Source of the DNA: Rossellomorea marisflavi
Lineage (GTDB): Bacteria > Bacillota > Bacilli > Bacillales > Bacillaceae_B
NCBI RefSeq assembly: GCF_022170785.1
Contig: NZ_CP081870.1
Location: forward strand, 1,662,001-1,726,000
Reading direction: 5' to 3'
Length of the DNA: 64,000 nucleotides
The notes under the pieces are model-generated. The model was not told the origin of the DNA and did not search any database. It was given only the letters and a program-made list of their open reading frames with translations. Positions 27,468 to 36,912 of the stretch are shown piece by piece. Position 1 is the stretch's first letter. Every line of letters begins with the position of its first letter. Both the position numbers and the translations under genes were made by a program.

Positions 27468-28400
27468 ATGTCTTCATTACAAGAATTAAAAAAAGAAATG
27501 GAAAAAGTACTGGTAGGAAGGGAAAAAGAAATCGATCTCTTGATGATCGCCCTTCTTCAGGATGGACATGTGCTCCTGGAGAGTGTTCCGGGGACAGGGA
27601 AGACACTCATGGCAAAAACCTTTGCACAATCAATCAGTGGCTCTTTCAAACGGATTCAGTTCACGCCGGATGTACTGCCGAGTGATGTGACGGGAATCCA
27701 ATTTTTCAACCCGAAAACTCAAGAATTTGAACTAAGGACCGGACCCGTCCTCACAAACGTCCTCCTTGCAGATGAGGTGAACCGTGCCACTCCAAGGACA
27801 CAGGCAAGTCTGCTTGAGGTGATGGAAGAAAAGCAGTTCACCATCGATGGCGAAACCATTGAACTTGAACCGCCCTTCATTGTCATCGCCACTCAAAATC
27901 CGATTGAATCTCAGCAGGGAACATTCCCGCTTCCTGCCGCTCAGCTCGATCGATTCTTGTTGAAGATTCCTTTCGGATATCCAGATTTCGAAGAAGAGCG
28001 GAGCATCCTCGGACGATTCAAGCGTCCACTGGCGAAAGATGCCACAACGGCAGTCCTTGACCTGGCGACGATCCGCCGTTTGTCTAAAGAAGTAAAGGAG
28101 ACCCATGTGTCCGCTGATATAGAAACCTACATACTCAAAATCACAAGGGCGACACGTGAGCATGAGTCGATCGAAGTGGGGGCGAGTCCAAGGGCCAGTC
28201 TTGCCTTATTGAAGGCCTCTCAAGGATATGCCTTCATCAACGGTCGTGACTATGTGACCCCTCATGATGTCGAGCTGACGGCGCCTTATGTACTTGAACA
28301 CAGGATTTCCCTCACTTTGGAAGCTTCCATGACAAAGACGACCGGGGAAGTGATGCGGCAGGTTCTTGAGCGTGTCATGGTACCGGTAGAAGCGAGGTAG
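27468..28400 (+). CDS. MoxR-family AAA+ ATPase (locus 1, YeaC-like)
   Basis: This 310-residue AAA+ protein has Walker A (SVPGTGKTLMAK), Walker B (VLLADEVNRA), sensor 1 (IATQNPIE) and the MoxR-typical EVMEEKQFTIDGE insert. MoxR ATPases act as chaperones that mature or load partner proteins, usually ones with von Willebrand A or DUF58 domains encoded next door. First gene of a three-gene operon (moxR, DUF58, DUF4129) like B. subtilis yeaC-yeaD-yebA. ATG 27468 follows AAGGGGGAAGACGG. A second paralogue is encoded at 56689. Confidence 0.92.
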   Translation: MSSLQELKKEMEKVLVGREKEIDLLMIALLQDGHVLLESVPGTGKTLMAKTFAQSISGSFKRIQFTPDVLPSDVTGIQFFNPKTQEFELRTGPVLTNVLLADEVNRATPRTQASLLEVMEEKQFTIDGETIELEPPFIVIATQNPIESQQGTFPLPAAQLDRFLLKIPFGYPDFEEERSILGRFKRPLAKDATTAVLDLATIRRLSKEVKETHVSADIETYILKITRATREHESIEVGASPRASLALLKASQGYAFINGRDYVTPHDVELTAPYVLEHRISLTLEASMTKTTGEVMRQVLERVMVPVEAR

Positions 28401-28405
28401 GGGGG

Positions 28406-29620
28406 ATGAGGTGGAAACGGGATATCGGGGAAGATCCGTATCTGAATATGAGCACGATGCTTCTTGTCATCATGCTGGCCGGAAGCTTATTTTTTCAATC
28501 GTACATCGCTTCCGGGGTACTTCTCTTATGCATCGTCTACGTGCGCGCCCACCGCTGGTTCCTTTTAAGAGCGGGCGAGGGTGTGAAGCTTGATTCGACA
28601 CCTAAAAAGGTACGGATGCATGAAGGAGAGGGAGGTGAGTGGACGCTAGGCTTCCGTAACGACGGGCTCCCGGTATGGGGTGCCTCATTGAAGCTGAAAT
28701 TCAAGGATATCGTAGAACCCGCCTCCAAACAGCTGCGATATGACGTATCGTCCGGAGTGGTGGAAGTCGCGATACCGTTCTCTGCAGGAAAAGGGGAGCG
28801 GGTGGAGGTCACCATCCCTGTAATTGGGAAAAGGAGGGGACTCTGCCGGATCACCTCCATGGAGCTCCATATTCCCCATCTGTTCGGGAGCGGGAGGACT
28901 GTGCTCCAGCTGATGGATCCGATTCCTTCGACATTGATGGTGTTTCCACATGCTACTCCTGTCATGGTGGAGGATCACCCCATATCGATGCGTTTTGGAG
29001 ATGTGTTTACCCCTCATTCCCTGTACAGCGATCCATTTCAAATCGTTGGTACCAGGGGGTATGTAGCAGGGGATAGGTTTCAGGACATCCACTGGAAAGC
29101 TTCAGCGAGGACCGGGGATCTGCAGACAAAACAGTTTGCACCCTCCACGCAAAAAGAGTGGCTGATCGCCATCAACTTGTCCGACCGTTATGCGATCACG
29201 GGCCGGCTGGAGTCGATCGTAAGCCAAGCTGCCTACATGATGCAGCTGGCAGTAAAAGGGGATATCCCATTCTCCATGGTGATCAATACGAGGGGACCGG
29301 GTGCCACACCGTACTTCCACCTGCCAGCGGGATCTGGGAAACCCCATATGCAGAGGGGGCTGGAACTACTATCCACCCTGTCGACGGATGACTTCACCAT
29401 GCCATTCGAGCTCGTCCTTCAGCATATGCGGAGCAGGCAGTGGGTTCCGCCCGTCATCCTTCTTGCCGGAGAGCTGAATCAGGAAATCGACCGTGTACTG
29501 ACACAGATTGCCTCAGGGGGGACACAAATCCTTGAGCTTACTACATTGAATGAACAGGGGGTGGCGTCACGGTGGAATATGAAATCCGTTCCGCGTCAAC
29601 CGATTACCAAAAGCTCCTGA
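28406..29620 (+). CDS. DUF58 domain membrane protein (locus 1, YeaD-like)
   Basis: This 404-residue protein has two N-terminal hydrophobic segments (about 12-45) and a C-terminal DUF58 domain with the signature DPFQIVGTRGYVAGDRFQDIHWKASARTG around residues 210-240. The strand that would hold a MIDAS in related proteins reads LIAINLSDRYAITGR, so a functional metal site is doubtful. It starts five bases after moxR and overlaps the next gene by 49 bases. Likely the membrane partner of the MoxR ATPase; the process served is not known. Confidence 0.87.
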   Translation: MRWKRDIGEDPYLNMSTMLLVIMLAGSLFFQSYIASGVLLLCIVYVRAHRWFLLRAGEGVKLDSTPKKVRMHEGEGGEWTLGFRNDGLPVWGASLKLKFKDIVEPASKQLRYDVSSGVVEVAIPFSAGKGERVEVTIPVIGKRRGLCRITSMELHIPHLFGSGRTVLQLMDPIPSTLMVFPHATPVMVEDHPISMRFGDVFTPHSLYSDPFQIVGTRGYVAGDRFQDIHWKASARTGDLQTKQFAPSTQKEWLIAINLSDRYAITGRLESIVSQAAYMMQLAVKGDIPFSMVINTRGPGATPYFHLPAGSGKPHMQRGLELLSTLSTDDFTMPFELVLQHMRSRQWVPPVILLAGELNQEIDRVLTQIASGGTQILELTTLNEQGVASRWNMKSVPRQPITKSS

Positions 29621-30831
29621 CCATGAAGCTTTGCTTCTTTGCGGGAGTGGAAACGCTTTTTGCATTTGTGCTTTTGACCTTCTTTGCACCAAGTGATCCT
29701 CTTCTTATGGACTATCTGCCTCTGTTGCTGCTATCCTTCATTGCGTTATCTGCGTGGTCAGTCATGATTGGACGCACGGGTAAAGTTAACCCGCTTCCGC
29801 TTTACGGAATGTTCGCACTGATTCTAATGGTTGGCGTATTCTTTTTCACGGTCAATCTGGTCTTCGTGGCAGGTGCTTTCGTGTTCCTTTACTGGAGAAT
29901 GAATGCCCACCTACAGGACATGGAATCCAACATTGAAATCAGCAGCGGTGCATGGGTGATCTTCCTTGCCATTGCCGCAGCGTCAATGATGACGAGTCCC
30001 ATGAGGGGGATGGAGAACGGTACACCGGTCATTGTCTCGATCTTCCTGTACCTGTTGTTGACTGTCAGTGTGACGCCCATTCAGCGGATGATGACCCATG
30101 CGTCAGGGAAACGTCCTTATTATGTCCCCCTGACGCTTATGGGTGCCATTGCAGGGGTGGCAACGGTCCTTGGAATGGTGAGCTATGTCCTCATGCAAGG
30201 GATATACTGGGTGTTTTCGAAAATCTTCTGGGTATTCTCCTTCGCCGTCGATCCCATCTATAATGCCATCGAGTATTTGAGGGATGTGGCGTCTTCCCTG
30301 TTTAATCAAATGTATGGAGATGGTGGGGAAGGGTCAATCGAAAAAGGGCAGGTCGAGGCTGAAGAGCCGCTTCCGATTTCGCAGGGGATGTCACTTGATT
30401 GGCTGGTGCTGGTGTCGGGTATCATCGCCGTCATCCTCATCATTTTGTACTTCTACATGAAAAGGAGGGGAACGTCCGCCACCCTACGGGAAAGGAAAGG
30501 GTTCTCTGTCCAAGCCTATCCTGATAAACCGGTGGAAGGCCACCTGAGCTCTGATTACGACTACAGTCAAGCTGATGACCGGATCCGTGAATCGGTGACA
30601 GAATTCGAACGCTTTGCCCACTCAAAGAATGCAGGAAGAAAAACCGATGAGGACTTGCGTGGGTGGTTCAGGAGGCTTGGCCTCCAGGATGAAGAACGAT
30701 TCTTCACCATTTATGAGCAGGTCAGGTACGGCAGGGGAGGAGTCCCACCAGAAGGCGGTGATTTCTTTGTCCATAGGATGGAGATCCATACATCCTCCCT
30801 CATGAATCTGTTTGAAGAAAAAGAAGCGTAA
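29572..30831 (+). CDS. Multi-pass membrane protein with DUF4129 tail, transglutaminase domain absent
   Basis: This 419-residue protein has about seven hydrophobic segments in the first 215 residues and another at 283-303 (LDWLVLVSGIIAVILIILYFY), then a cytoplasmic DUF4129-like tail (VTEFERFAHSKNAGRKTDEDLRGWFRRLG). In B. subtilis the third gene, YebA, is about 740 residues because it carries a transglutaminase-like domain between these parts; here that domain is missing and no Cys-His-Asp set is seen. GTG 29572 behind AGGGGGTGG starts inside the end of the DUF58 gene, implying coupling. The short form may be natural in this lineage. Confidence 0.8.
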   Translation: MEYEIRSASTDYQKLLTMKLCFFAGVETLFAFVLLTFFAPSDPLLMDYLPLLLLSFIALSAWSVMIGRTGKVNPLPLYGMFALILMVGVFFFTVNLVFVAGAFVFLYWRMNAHLQDMESNIEISSGAWVIFLAIAAASMMTSPMRGMENGTPVIVSIFLYLLLTVSVTPIQRMMTHASGKRPYYVPLTLMGAIAGVATVLGMVSYVLMQGIYWVFSKIFWVFSFAVDPIYNAIEYLRDVASSLFNQMYGDGGEGSIEKGQVEAEEPLPISQGMSLDWLVLVSGIIAVILIILYFYMKRRGTSATLRERKGFSVQAYPDKPVEGHLSSDYDYSQADDRIRESVTEFERFAHSKNAGRKTDEDLRGWFRRLGLQDEERFFTIYEQVRYGRGGVPPEGGDFFVHRMEIHTSSLMNLFEEKEA

Positions 30832-30835
30832 GAAC

Positions 30836-30867
30836 CCGGGATCCTGTATGAAGATGCAGGATCCCGA
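30836..30867 (+). terminator. Hairpin after the moxR locus 1 operon
   Basis: CGGGATCCTG / CAGGATCCCG with a 10-base loop; no T run follows, so it may be a weak or factor-assisted terminator. Confidence 0.5.
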
Positions 30868-30911
30868 ATAAGCTGGATCAGGTTCAAAATTCTTAAAAGG
30901 GGATGTTGAGC

Positions 30912-31172
30912 ATGAAAAGGGAAGCAGAACTTGCGTTGAGGGTGAAGAGCCTCGTGCTAGAGGGAATGGAAGAGCTTGTGAAGGATGGTGGCGCTACGGA
31001 TGATAAAGATTGGAAGAAAGTCGCAGAAGTCTATTCAAGATGCATTTGTGATCTGGTGACAGTCATTGCGGATGAACAGAGCGACCCCGAACGGATCTTA
31101 AAAGGGACGGTTGCCAAAGCAAAGATTGGATACAATATGATAGGAAGGAAACAAACGGAATACACAAAGTAA
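30912..31172 (+). CDS. Hypothetical protein, 86 aa
   Basis: An 86-residue, mostly helical, charged protein (MKREAELALRVKSLV ... IGYNMIGRKQTEYTK) with a Cys in YSRCICDLVTVIADEQ. I do not recognise the family. ATG 30912 lies nine bases after AAAGGGG; the ATG at 30903 abuts that site. It lies 80 bases downstream of the moxR operon in the same direction. The 230 bases after it hold the leader of ptsHI and no further gene. Confidence 0.6.
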   Translation: MKREAELALRVKSLVLEGMEELVKDGGATDDKDWKKVAEVYSRCICDLVTVIADEQSDPERILKGTVAKAKIGYNMIGRKQTEYTK

Positions 31173-31402
31173 AATTATTGAAGTTTCTAACATAATAAGG
31201 AACATATTGACCCTGAATGTAAGAAATACTAAAAAAACAGGATTTTATAATTGTGTATCTCCTCATTGCGTGCTATTATTTTTTTTTGAACAGGTTTATA
31301 GGAAGAAAGGATTAATGTAGAAAATGCTAACCGTTTTCATCATCATTCCGACTCTTTTTATAGATCAAACCTAAAACAGATATGATTAAGGAGTCGATTC
31401 AC

Positions 31403-31669
31403 ATGGCACAAAAAACATTCACAGTAACAGCTGAGACAGGGATCCACGCTCGCCCGGCAACTCTATTGGTTCAAACGGCAAGCAAATTCGATAGCGATGT
31501 ACATCTTGAATACAAAGATAAGAAAGTAAACTTGAAATCAATCATGGGTGTTATGTCTCTAGGTGTCGGTAAAGATGCAGAAATCACAATCATCACTGAA
31601 GGTAGCGATGAAGCAGAAGCGTTGAACAGCCTTGAAGAAACACTTACTAAAGAAGGTCTTGCTGAGTAA
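31403..31669 (+). CDS. ptsH: Phosphocarrier protein HPr
   Basis: This 88-residue protein carries phosphate from enzyme I to the sugar-specific EIIA domains. His15 lies in [12 protein letters not shown], and Ser46, the site of HPr kinase, in [13 protein letters not shown]; Ser46-P HPr is the corepressor of CcpA. Length equals B. subtilis HPr. ATG 31403 follows AAGGAG; the upstream ATG at 31382 would add a poor extension. Its TAA overlaps the ptsI start by one base. ptsG, next to ptsH in B. subtilis, is not here. Confidence 0.97.
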   Translation: MAQKTFTVTAETGIHARPATLLVQTASKFDSDVHLEYKDKKVNLKSIMGVMSLGVGKDAEITIITEGSDEAEALNSLEETLTKEGLAE

Positions 31670-33390
31670 TGTCCAGCCTTCTTAACGGAATTGCAGCATC
31701 CAACGGGATTGCCATTGCAAAAGCATACCGCCTGGTCGAGCCTGATCTCAGCTTCGAAAAGAAAGCGGTTGATAATGTCGAGGCAGAGGTATCCCGTTTT
31801 CAGGATGCTATTTCCACATCAAAAACCGAACTTGAAGCTATCCGTGATAAAGCACGGGAGGATCTTGGAGAAGACAAAGCCCAGATCTTTGAAGCGCACC
31901 TGCTTGTTCTTAGTGACCCAGAGCTACTGACACCGATTGAAGACAAAGTGAAATCTGAAAATGTAAACGCTGAATTTGCCCTTAAGGAAACAGCGGATAT
32001 GTTCGTGACCATGTTTGAATCCATGGATAACGAATACATGAAAGAACGTGCGGCCGATATCCGTGACGTGACCAAACGTGTCCTGTCACATCTACTTGGC
32101 GTGCAAATTTCGAACCCAAGCATGGTGACAGAAGAAGTGATTGTCATCGCAGAAGATTTGACCCCTTCTGATACTGCTCAGCTGAACCGTCAATACGTCA
32201 AAGGGTTCACCACTGATATCGGTGGTCGTACTTCCCACTCAGCCATCATGGCTCGTTCCATGGAAATCCCGGCAGTGGTTGGTACGAAAACGGTTACCTC
32301 ATCAGTGGAAAACGGTGATCTCATCATCGTGGATGGATTGAATGGAGAAGTACATATCAATCCGACTCCTGAAGTAGTGGCTCAGTACAAAGAAGAACAT
32401 GCCCGCTATGAGGAGCAAAAAGCCGAATGGGCTAAACTCGTCAATGAACCGACTGTTTCAAAAGACGGTGAACATGTCGAGCTGGCGGCAAATATCGGTA
32501 CTCCGAATGACCTTGAAGGTGTGAAAAATAATGGCGGTGAAGGTGTGGGTCTGTACAGGACCGAATTCCTTTACATGGGCCGCGATGAGCTTCCAACAGA
32601 GGAAGAGCAATTCAAAGCTTATAAAGCCGTCCTTGAAGGCATGGAAGGAAAACCTGTTGTTGTGCGTACGCTGGACATCGGCGGAGATAAAGAGCTTCCA
32701 TACTTGAATCTGCCTAAAGAAATGAATCCATTCCTCGGCTATCGTGCAATCCGCCTGTGCCTTGATGAACAAGACATCTTCCGTACACAATTGCGTGCAC
32801 TGCTTAAAGCAAGCACCTTCGGTAATCTCAAAATCATGTTCCCTATGATTTCAAATCTTGATGAGTTCCGTGCTGCCAAAGCCGTTCTTGAAGAGGAGAA
32901 AAAGGCCCTTCTTGAAAACGGAGTAGAAGTTTCGGATCATATCGAAGTAGGAATCATGGTCGAAATTCCTTCTACAGCGGTCATGGCTGATGTGTTCGCT
33001 AAAGAAGTGGACTTCTTCTCGATTGGAACAAATGATTTGATTCAATACACAATGGCGGCCGACCGCATGAATGAACGCGTTTCCTATCTGTACCAGCCGT
33101 ATAATCCGGCGATCCTTCGCCTTGTGAAGATGGTCATCGATGCGGCTCACAAAGAAGGGAAATGGGCTGGAATGTGTGGAGAAATGGCTGGAGACGAAAT
33201 CGCCGTGCCGATCCTTCTTGGACTTGGTCTGGATGAGTTCTCCATGAGTGCCACGTCAATCCTTCGTGCCCGCTCTCAGATCTCAAACCTGAGCAAAGCC
33301 GAAATGAAGGAAATGGCTGAACATGTATTGACACTTGATACGAATGATGCTGTTCAAGAAGTCGTTAAAAAAGCAACATCAATGGAATAA
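31669..33390 (+). CDS. ptsI: Phosphoenolpyruvate-protein phosphotransferase (enzyme I)
   Basis: This 573-residue enzyme takes phosphate from PEP onto its active-site His190 ([21 protein letters not shown]) and passes it to HPr. Order of domains: swivelling phospho-His/HPr-binding region (1-230), then the PEP-binding TIM barrel with [26 protein letters not shown] and the Cys loop [10 protein letters not shown]. It starts in the TAATG junction with ptsH, so the two are translationally coupled. A strong terminator follows. Confidence 0.97.
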   Translation: MSSLLNGIAASNGIAIAKAYRLVEPDLSFEKKAVDNVEAEVSRFQDAISTSKTELEAIRDKAREDLGEDKAQIFEAHLLVLSDPELLTPIEDKVKSENVNAEFALKETADMFVTMFESMDNEYMKERAADIRDVTKRVLSHLLGVQISNPSMVTEEVIVIAEDLTPSDTAQLNRQYVKGFTTDIGGRTSHSAIMARSMEIPAVVGTKTVTSSVENGDLIIVDGLNGEVHINPTPEVVAQYKEEHARYEEQKAEWAKLVNEPTVSKDGEHVELAANIGTPNDLEGVKNNGGEGVGLYRTEFLYMGRDELPTEEEQFKAYKAVLEGMEGKPVVVRTLDIGGDKELPYLNLPKEMNPFLGYRAIRLCLDEQDIFRTQLRALLKASTFGNLKIMFPMISNLDEFRAAKAVLEEEKKALLENGVEVSDHIEVGIMVEIPSTAVMADVFAKEVDFFSIGTNDLIQYTMAADRMNERVSYLYQPYNPAILRLVKMVIDAAHKEGKWAGMCGEMAGDEIAVPILLGLGLDEFSMSATSILRARSQISNLSKAEMKEMAEHVLTLDTNDAVQEVVKKATSME

Positions 33391-33473
33391 GGTTTCAAAA
33401 CAGGGGGAAAGGGTAAAGAGAAGTATCGAACAGGTTCCCCAAGAGCCTTTTCATTCTCATTTCCCCCTTTTTA

Positions 33474-33509
33474 TTGGATTGAAGGACGCGATTCCTTCAA
33501 TCCTTTTTT
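33474..33509 (+). terminator. Terminator of ptsHI
   Basis: GGATTGAAGGA-CGCGA-TTCCTTCAATCC followed by TTTTTT. It overlaps the 3' end of the convergent acetyltransferase gene. Confidence 0.9.
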
Positions 33510-34174
33510 ATGTTTGAAAACGGATTTCTCCACTCCATCAGAATGCCGTAATGGCAGGATTCTTCATCTTCGAGATAATCTTTTATGACTCGCACAGGCA
33601 TCCGTCCGCACTGGAGGAGAAAGGTGATGACTGGGTCTTTGTGTTCTCCCCTGGCTAGTTTCTCCACATATTCTTCCACTGTGTAGCGGTCGCGATATGA
33701 ATGAAAGGTCGGTATGCGTCCACCGCCGAGAAGGCGCTCAAGGCGCAGATGGACGACAATTTCATAGAGTGCATCCATCATCCATTTCCCGAGCTTCAAG
33801 CCTCTGTAGGCCGGGTCGATGCACAAATCAACCACATACAACGTATTCCCGTCATCCGAATGATTGGTGATATATCCTTCATCTGTGATGTCATCCCATG
33901 TATGATCCGGATCTTCCGGGGAGTAAGAGACAATCAGGCTGGTCATGCTGCCTACCACGAGGCCATCCATCTCTACACAGATGGCTCCCAGAGGGAAACG
34001 GTCAACATGCTGGTGCAGCTGATCTTTATTCCACCATAATTCCGGGGGGAATGGAGGTGGGAACGCCCGCTGTTGGATCGAGATCAAAGAGTCAAAGTCT
34101 TCTTCCCTGTAGTTTCGTATCGTCACAAGTACCGGATTGCCATGACGGAAGACATATTGCTTTTTTACATACAT
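33497..34174 (-). CDS. ykwB: GNAT-family N-acetyltransferase, YkwB-like
   Basis: This 225-residue acyl-CoA-dependent acetyltransferase has the GNAT core: TIRNYREEDFDSL at the N-terminus, MDGLVVGSMTSLIV (strand 4), and the acetyl-CoA pyrophosphate loop DLCIDPAYRGLKLGKWMMDALYEIV. The acceptor is unknown. Gene order (ptsI-ykwB-patA) fits B. subtilis ykwB. ATG 34174 follows GAGGGGGAC. A near-perfect cre box overlaps its promoter (34220-34235), suggesting repression by CcpA with Ser46-P HPr. Confidence 0.82.
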   Translation of the reverse strand: MYVKKQYVFRHGNPVLVTIRNYREEDFDSLISIQQRAFPPPFPPELWWNKDQLHQHVDRFPLGAICVEMDGLVVGSMTSLIVSYSPEDPDHTWDDITDEGYITNHSDDGNTLYVVDLCIDPAYRGLKLGKWMMDALYEIVVHLRLERLLGGGRIPTFHSYRDRYTVEEYVEKLARGEHKDPVITFLLQCGRMPVRVIKDYLEDEESCHYGILMEWRNPFSNIKKD

Positions 34175-34219
34175 CCGACAGTCCCCCTCGCTTCGTTATC
34201 ATTATAGTATTATACTTTA

Positions 34220-34235
34220 TGAAAGCGCTTTTTCA
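34220..34235. promoter_or_regulatory. Catabolite-responsive (cre) box at the ykwB promoter
   Basis: TGAAAGCGCTTTTT agrees with 13 of 14 positions of the consensus TGWAARCGYTWNCW. On the minus strand it lies directly upstream of TATAAT/ACTATAAT boxes 25-40 bases before the ykwB start. Confidence 0.65.
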
Positions 34236-34317
34236 TAGACCTTTTATAGGTTTTTACTATGAGAGCCAATGCAAAAGGAGAGAATCCGAAAAAATATTTA
34301 TTTTTTTAAAATGCGGG

Positions 34318-34432
34318 TTTACATTGATGATATCTGGGTAGAATTAGAGTAAGCATGAAATTGGAGATTAATTTCTCACTAACACCCCCTTTTCCTTTTT
34401 TTGAACCAGTCGAGAACTGGTTCCTTTTTTTT
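34318..34432 (+). ncRNA. Candidate small RNA with its own terminator
   Basis: In a 310-base space with no gene, a plus-strand terminator (GAACCAGT-CGAGA-ACTGGTTC plus eight T, 34403-34432) has no plus-strand gene to end. A weak promoter match lies upstream (TTTACA at 34318, TAGAAT at 34339, spacing only 15). A transcript of about 80-90 bases would include the stem GAAAT...ATTTC. This is inference; it could also be a remnant. Confidence 0.3.
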
Positions 34433-34440
34433 GCATAAAT

Positions 34441-34480
34441 AAAGAAAGGCCTTCGCTTCTCAAAGCGTAGGCCTTTCTCT
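34441..34480 (-). terminator. Terminator of patA
   Basis: AGAAAGGCCT-CGCTT / AAGCG-AGGCCTTTCT imperfect long stem followed on the minus strand by TTTATTTAT. Confidence 0.85.
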
Positions 34481-34484
34481 TTTC

Positions 34485-35624
34485 TTAAAAGGATGCAAGG
34501 AAGTTTTCCATGCGATCCAACCCTTCTTCGAGTTCTTCCATTGAACAGGCGTAAGACAACCTGAAATAGCCTTCTCCCATGACCGAGAATGCCTCTCCTG
34601 GTACGACGGCGACTTTCTCCTTCTGTACAAGCTCCAAGCAGAATGCAAAGGAATCACCGTTGAATCTTTCAGGGATCTCCACGAAATAATAGAAAGCACC
34701 GTCAGGCTTGATCACATTCCGGAAGCCCATCCCCACGAGGCGCTCATATACATATTCACGTCTTTTGCGGTAGGCATCCTTCATGGGGATGGCATCATCT
34801 TTCCCCTTAGTCAAGGCTGCGAGGGCCGCTTTCTGGGATACGGAGGTGGCGGAGGATACATTATATTGATGCACCTTCAATAGATGCTGACTGATCGCTT
34901 TTGGGGCCATGACCATACCGATACGCCAGCCTGTCATACTATGTGACTTCGAGAGACCGTTGATGACAATGGTCTGATCACGGAGGAATTCTGCGATGGA
35001 ACGATGGCTGCGATCGAAGGTGAGCTCACTGTAGATCTCATCTGCTACCACGAAAATCCCTCGCCCTCGGACCAATTCGGCAATCTCTTCCAGCTCCTCT
35101 GCTGTCAGGCTGACGCCTGTGGGATTGGACGGGTAGGGGAGGATGATGCATTTCGTTTTTGATGTGATGGCGGTCTTCAAAAGGGAAGCATCCAGCTTAA
35201 AGCCGTTTGATGTTGTATCGATATGGATCGGTTTGGCTCCAGACAGTTTAATGATGGGCTCATACCCGGGGTAAACGGGCCCAGGCAGGATGCATTCATT
35301 GCCTTCGACGAGGATCGACCTGAGCGTGACATCAATACCCTGAGAAGCCCCTGAAGTGATGATGACCTCATCTTCATCGTAGTCCAGACGATATTTTTCT
35401 TTCATGAAGTCGGAAGCGGCCTTTCTCAGCTCGACCATCCCTGCATTATGGGTATATGAAGTGAAGTTTTCATCGATTGCCCGCTTCCCGGCGTCTTTCA
35501 CGTGGAGAGGGGTGGGGAAATCGGGTTGTCCGATCGTCAGGGAAATCATGCCTTCGGTGCCTGCCACCATGTTGAAGAAACGCCGGATGCCTGATAGTTG
35601 CAATTCCAATACTCTAGGATTCAT
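34485..35624 (-). CDS. patA: Aminotransferase PatA (N-acetyl-diaminopimelate/aromatic)
   Basis: This 379-residue PLP enzyme of fold type I transaminates N-acetyl-L,L-diaminopimelate in lysine synthesis in Bacillus. It matches DapH and DapL, encoded 13 kb downstream, as the middle step of the acetylase pathway. Motifs: TIGQPDFPTP, ILPYPSNPTGVSL, and the PLP-Lys motif VINGLSKSHSMTGWRIGMV. ATG 35624 follows GGAAGAG; the longer N-terminal reading is not needed. Other class I aminotransferases look alike, but its place beside cheV-ykyB agrees with patA. Confidence 0.88.
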   Translation of the reverse strand: MNPRVLELQLSGIRRFFNMVAGTEGMISLTIGQPDFPTPLHVKDAGKRAIDENFTSYTHNAGMVELRKAASDFMKEKYRLDYDEDEVIITSGASQGIDVTLRSILVEGNECILPGPVYPGYEPIIKLSGAKPIHIDTTSNGFKLDASLLKTAITSKTKCIILPYPSNPTGVSLTAEELEEIAELVRGRGIFVVADEIYSELTFDRSHRSIAEFLRDQTIVINGLSKSHSMTGWRIGMVMAPKAISQHLLKVHQYNVSSATSVSQKAALAALTKGKDDAIPMKDAYRKRREYVYERLVGMGFRNVIKPDGAFYYFVEIPERFNGDSFAFCLELVQKEKVAVVPGEAFSVMGEGYFRLSYACSMEELEEGLDRMENFLASF

Positions 35625-35835
35625 TTTCTCTTCCAAACTGCACACCTGCTTTGTTTATTTTTATCTATTAGTGTATCACTAAGGATCCCCCTATTTAAAG
35701 ATGAGAATGGTTTTGGTACAGTATATCAGTAACGCCCGCAAGTTTCGGATGCACGTTCCGAGGGAAAGATGAACCTATAAAGAAGGCTCAGCATGGTTTC
35801 GGTTGGCGGCCCATGTGGAGGGTAAGGAGAACGAG

Positions 35836-36831
35836 ATGATTCGGACCAGTGTGATATTGAAAAATGGGGAAATCGTAAAAGATGCCTCCCTGTCCATGAT
35901 AAAAGATCCGTATGTGAAATGGTATTGGGTGGACTTTTCGGCTCCCACTGAAAAGGAAATCCGTATACTCAAGCTTTATTTCCGGTTTCACCCGCTCGCC
36001 ATAGAAGACTGCCTCGACGATTTCAGTCAGCGGCCGAAGCTGGATTTCTATGAACGATACATATTCGTATTACTGCATACCATCGATCATGAAACCCATG
36101 CAGCAAGTGAAGTGAATATGTTTGTCAATTCAAGCTTTATCGTCACATTCCATAAAGGACGGACAAAGGAACTGGACCGCATTTGGAGCCAGGTGGAAGA
36201 AGAAAGGGACGATTGGAGTCCGTTCAAGGTGATGCATGGAATTGCAGATCAGCTTGTAGATGACTATTTTCCACTTGTTTATGCCATCGAGGACCGTTTG
36301 AATATCATCGAAGACAATACCAATCAGGACTCGGACAGTGATCTGATGGACCAGCTTTTTGACATCCGCCATGAGATGTCAAAACTGAGGAGGACACTAA
36401 TTCCGATGAGGGATCTACTATACCGGATCATCAATTCCGGACGTCTGAACGCCCTGAAAGAGGAAAAGCTCTACTTCAATGATGTGTATGATCATTTGAT
36501 GAAGCTTGTGGAAATGCTTGAATCGTATCGTGAATTTTCATCGGATATCCGTGATAATTACCTTTCAATCAATTCCGATAAGATGAATAACATCATGATG
36601 ACCCTGACCGTGATCACCACGATCTTCATGCCGCTGACGTTCATTGCCGGTTTATATGGGATGAATTTCGTCAACATGCCGGAACTTCAAAGTCCGTATG
36701 GATACTTCATCGTTCTAGGGGTGATGGGTATGATTGCCATCATCATGTTCGGTCTATTCCTTAAAGTCGGTTGGCTTCGTGTCTCCTCAAAAAAACGCAA
36801 TAGGAAACGGCGGTTTCTCCGATTGAAGTGA
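35836..36831 (+). CDS. CorA-family magnesium transporter
   Basis: This 331-residue protein has a large cytoplasmic helical funnel (1-265) and two C-terminal transmembrane helices (LTVITTIFMPLTFIAGLYGMNF and FIVLGVMGMIAIIMFGLFL). The diagnostic G-M-N motif and following MPE loop are present at the end of TM1. It is probably a homopentameric Mg2+ channel regulated by cytoplasmic Mg2+. ATG 35836 follows AAGGAGAACGAG, which excludes the longer reading. It is divergent from patA. Confidence 0.92.
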   Translation: MIRTSVILKNGEIVKDASLSMIKDPYVKWYWVDFSAPTEKEIRILKLYFRFHPLAIEDCLDDFSQRPKLDFYERYIFVLLHTIDHETHAASEVNMFVNSSFIVTFHKGRTKELDRIWSQVEEERDDWSPFKVMHGIADQLVDDYFPLVYAIEDRLNIIEDNTNQDSDSDLMDQLFDIRHEMSKLRRTLIPMRDLLYRIINSGRLNALKEEKLYFNDVYDHLMKLVEMLESYREFSSDIRDNYLSINSDKMNNIMMTLTVITTIFMPLTFIAGLYGMNFVNMPELQSPYGYFIVLGVMGMIAIIMFGLFLKVGWLRVSSKKRNRKRRFLRLK

Positions 36832-36912
36832 ATTTCGGGGAAATCACTGGATTTTTTCCTCGAAAAGCGTTATATTGTTTTAGGATAAAAGAAGAAAAAT
36901 TGGGACGTACCC

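Noticed and set aside
31173-31402. Possible regulatory RNA (antiterminator) in front of ptsHI
   Set aside because: AT-rich, with several weak -10 like boxes but no terminator/antiterminator pair that I could draw.
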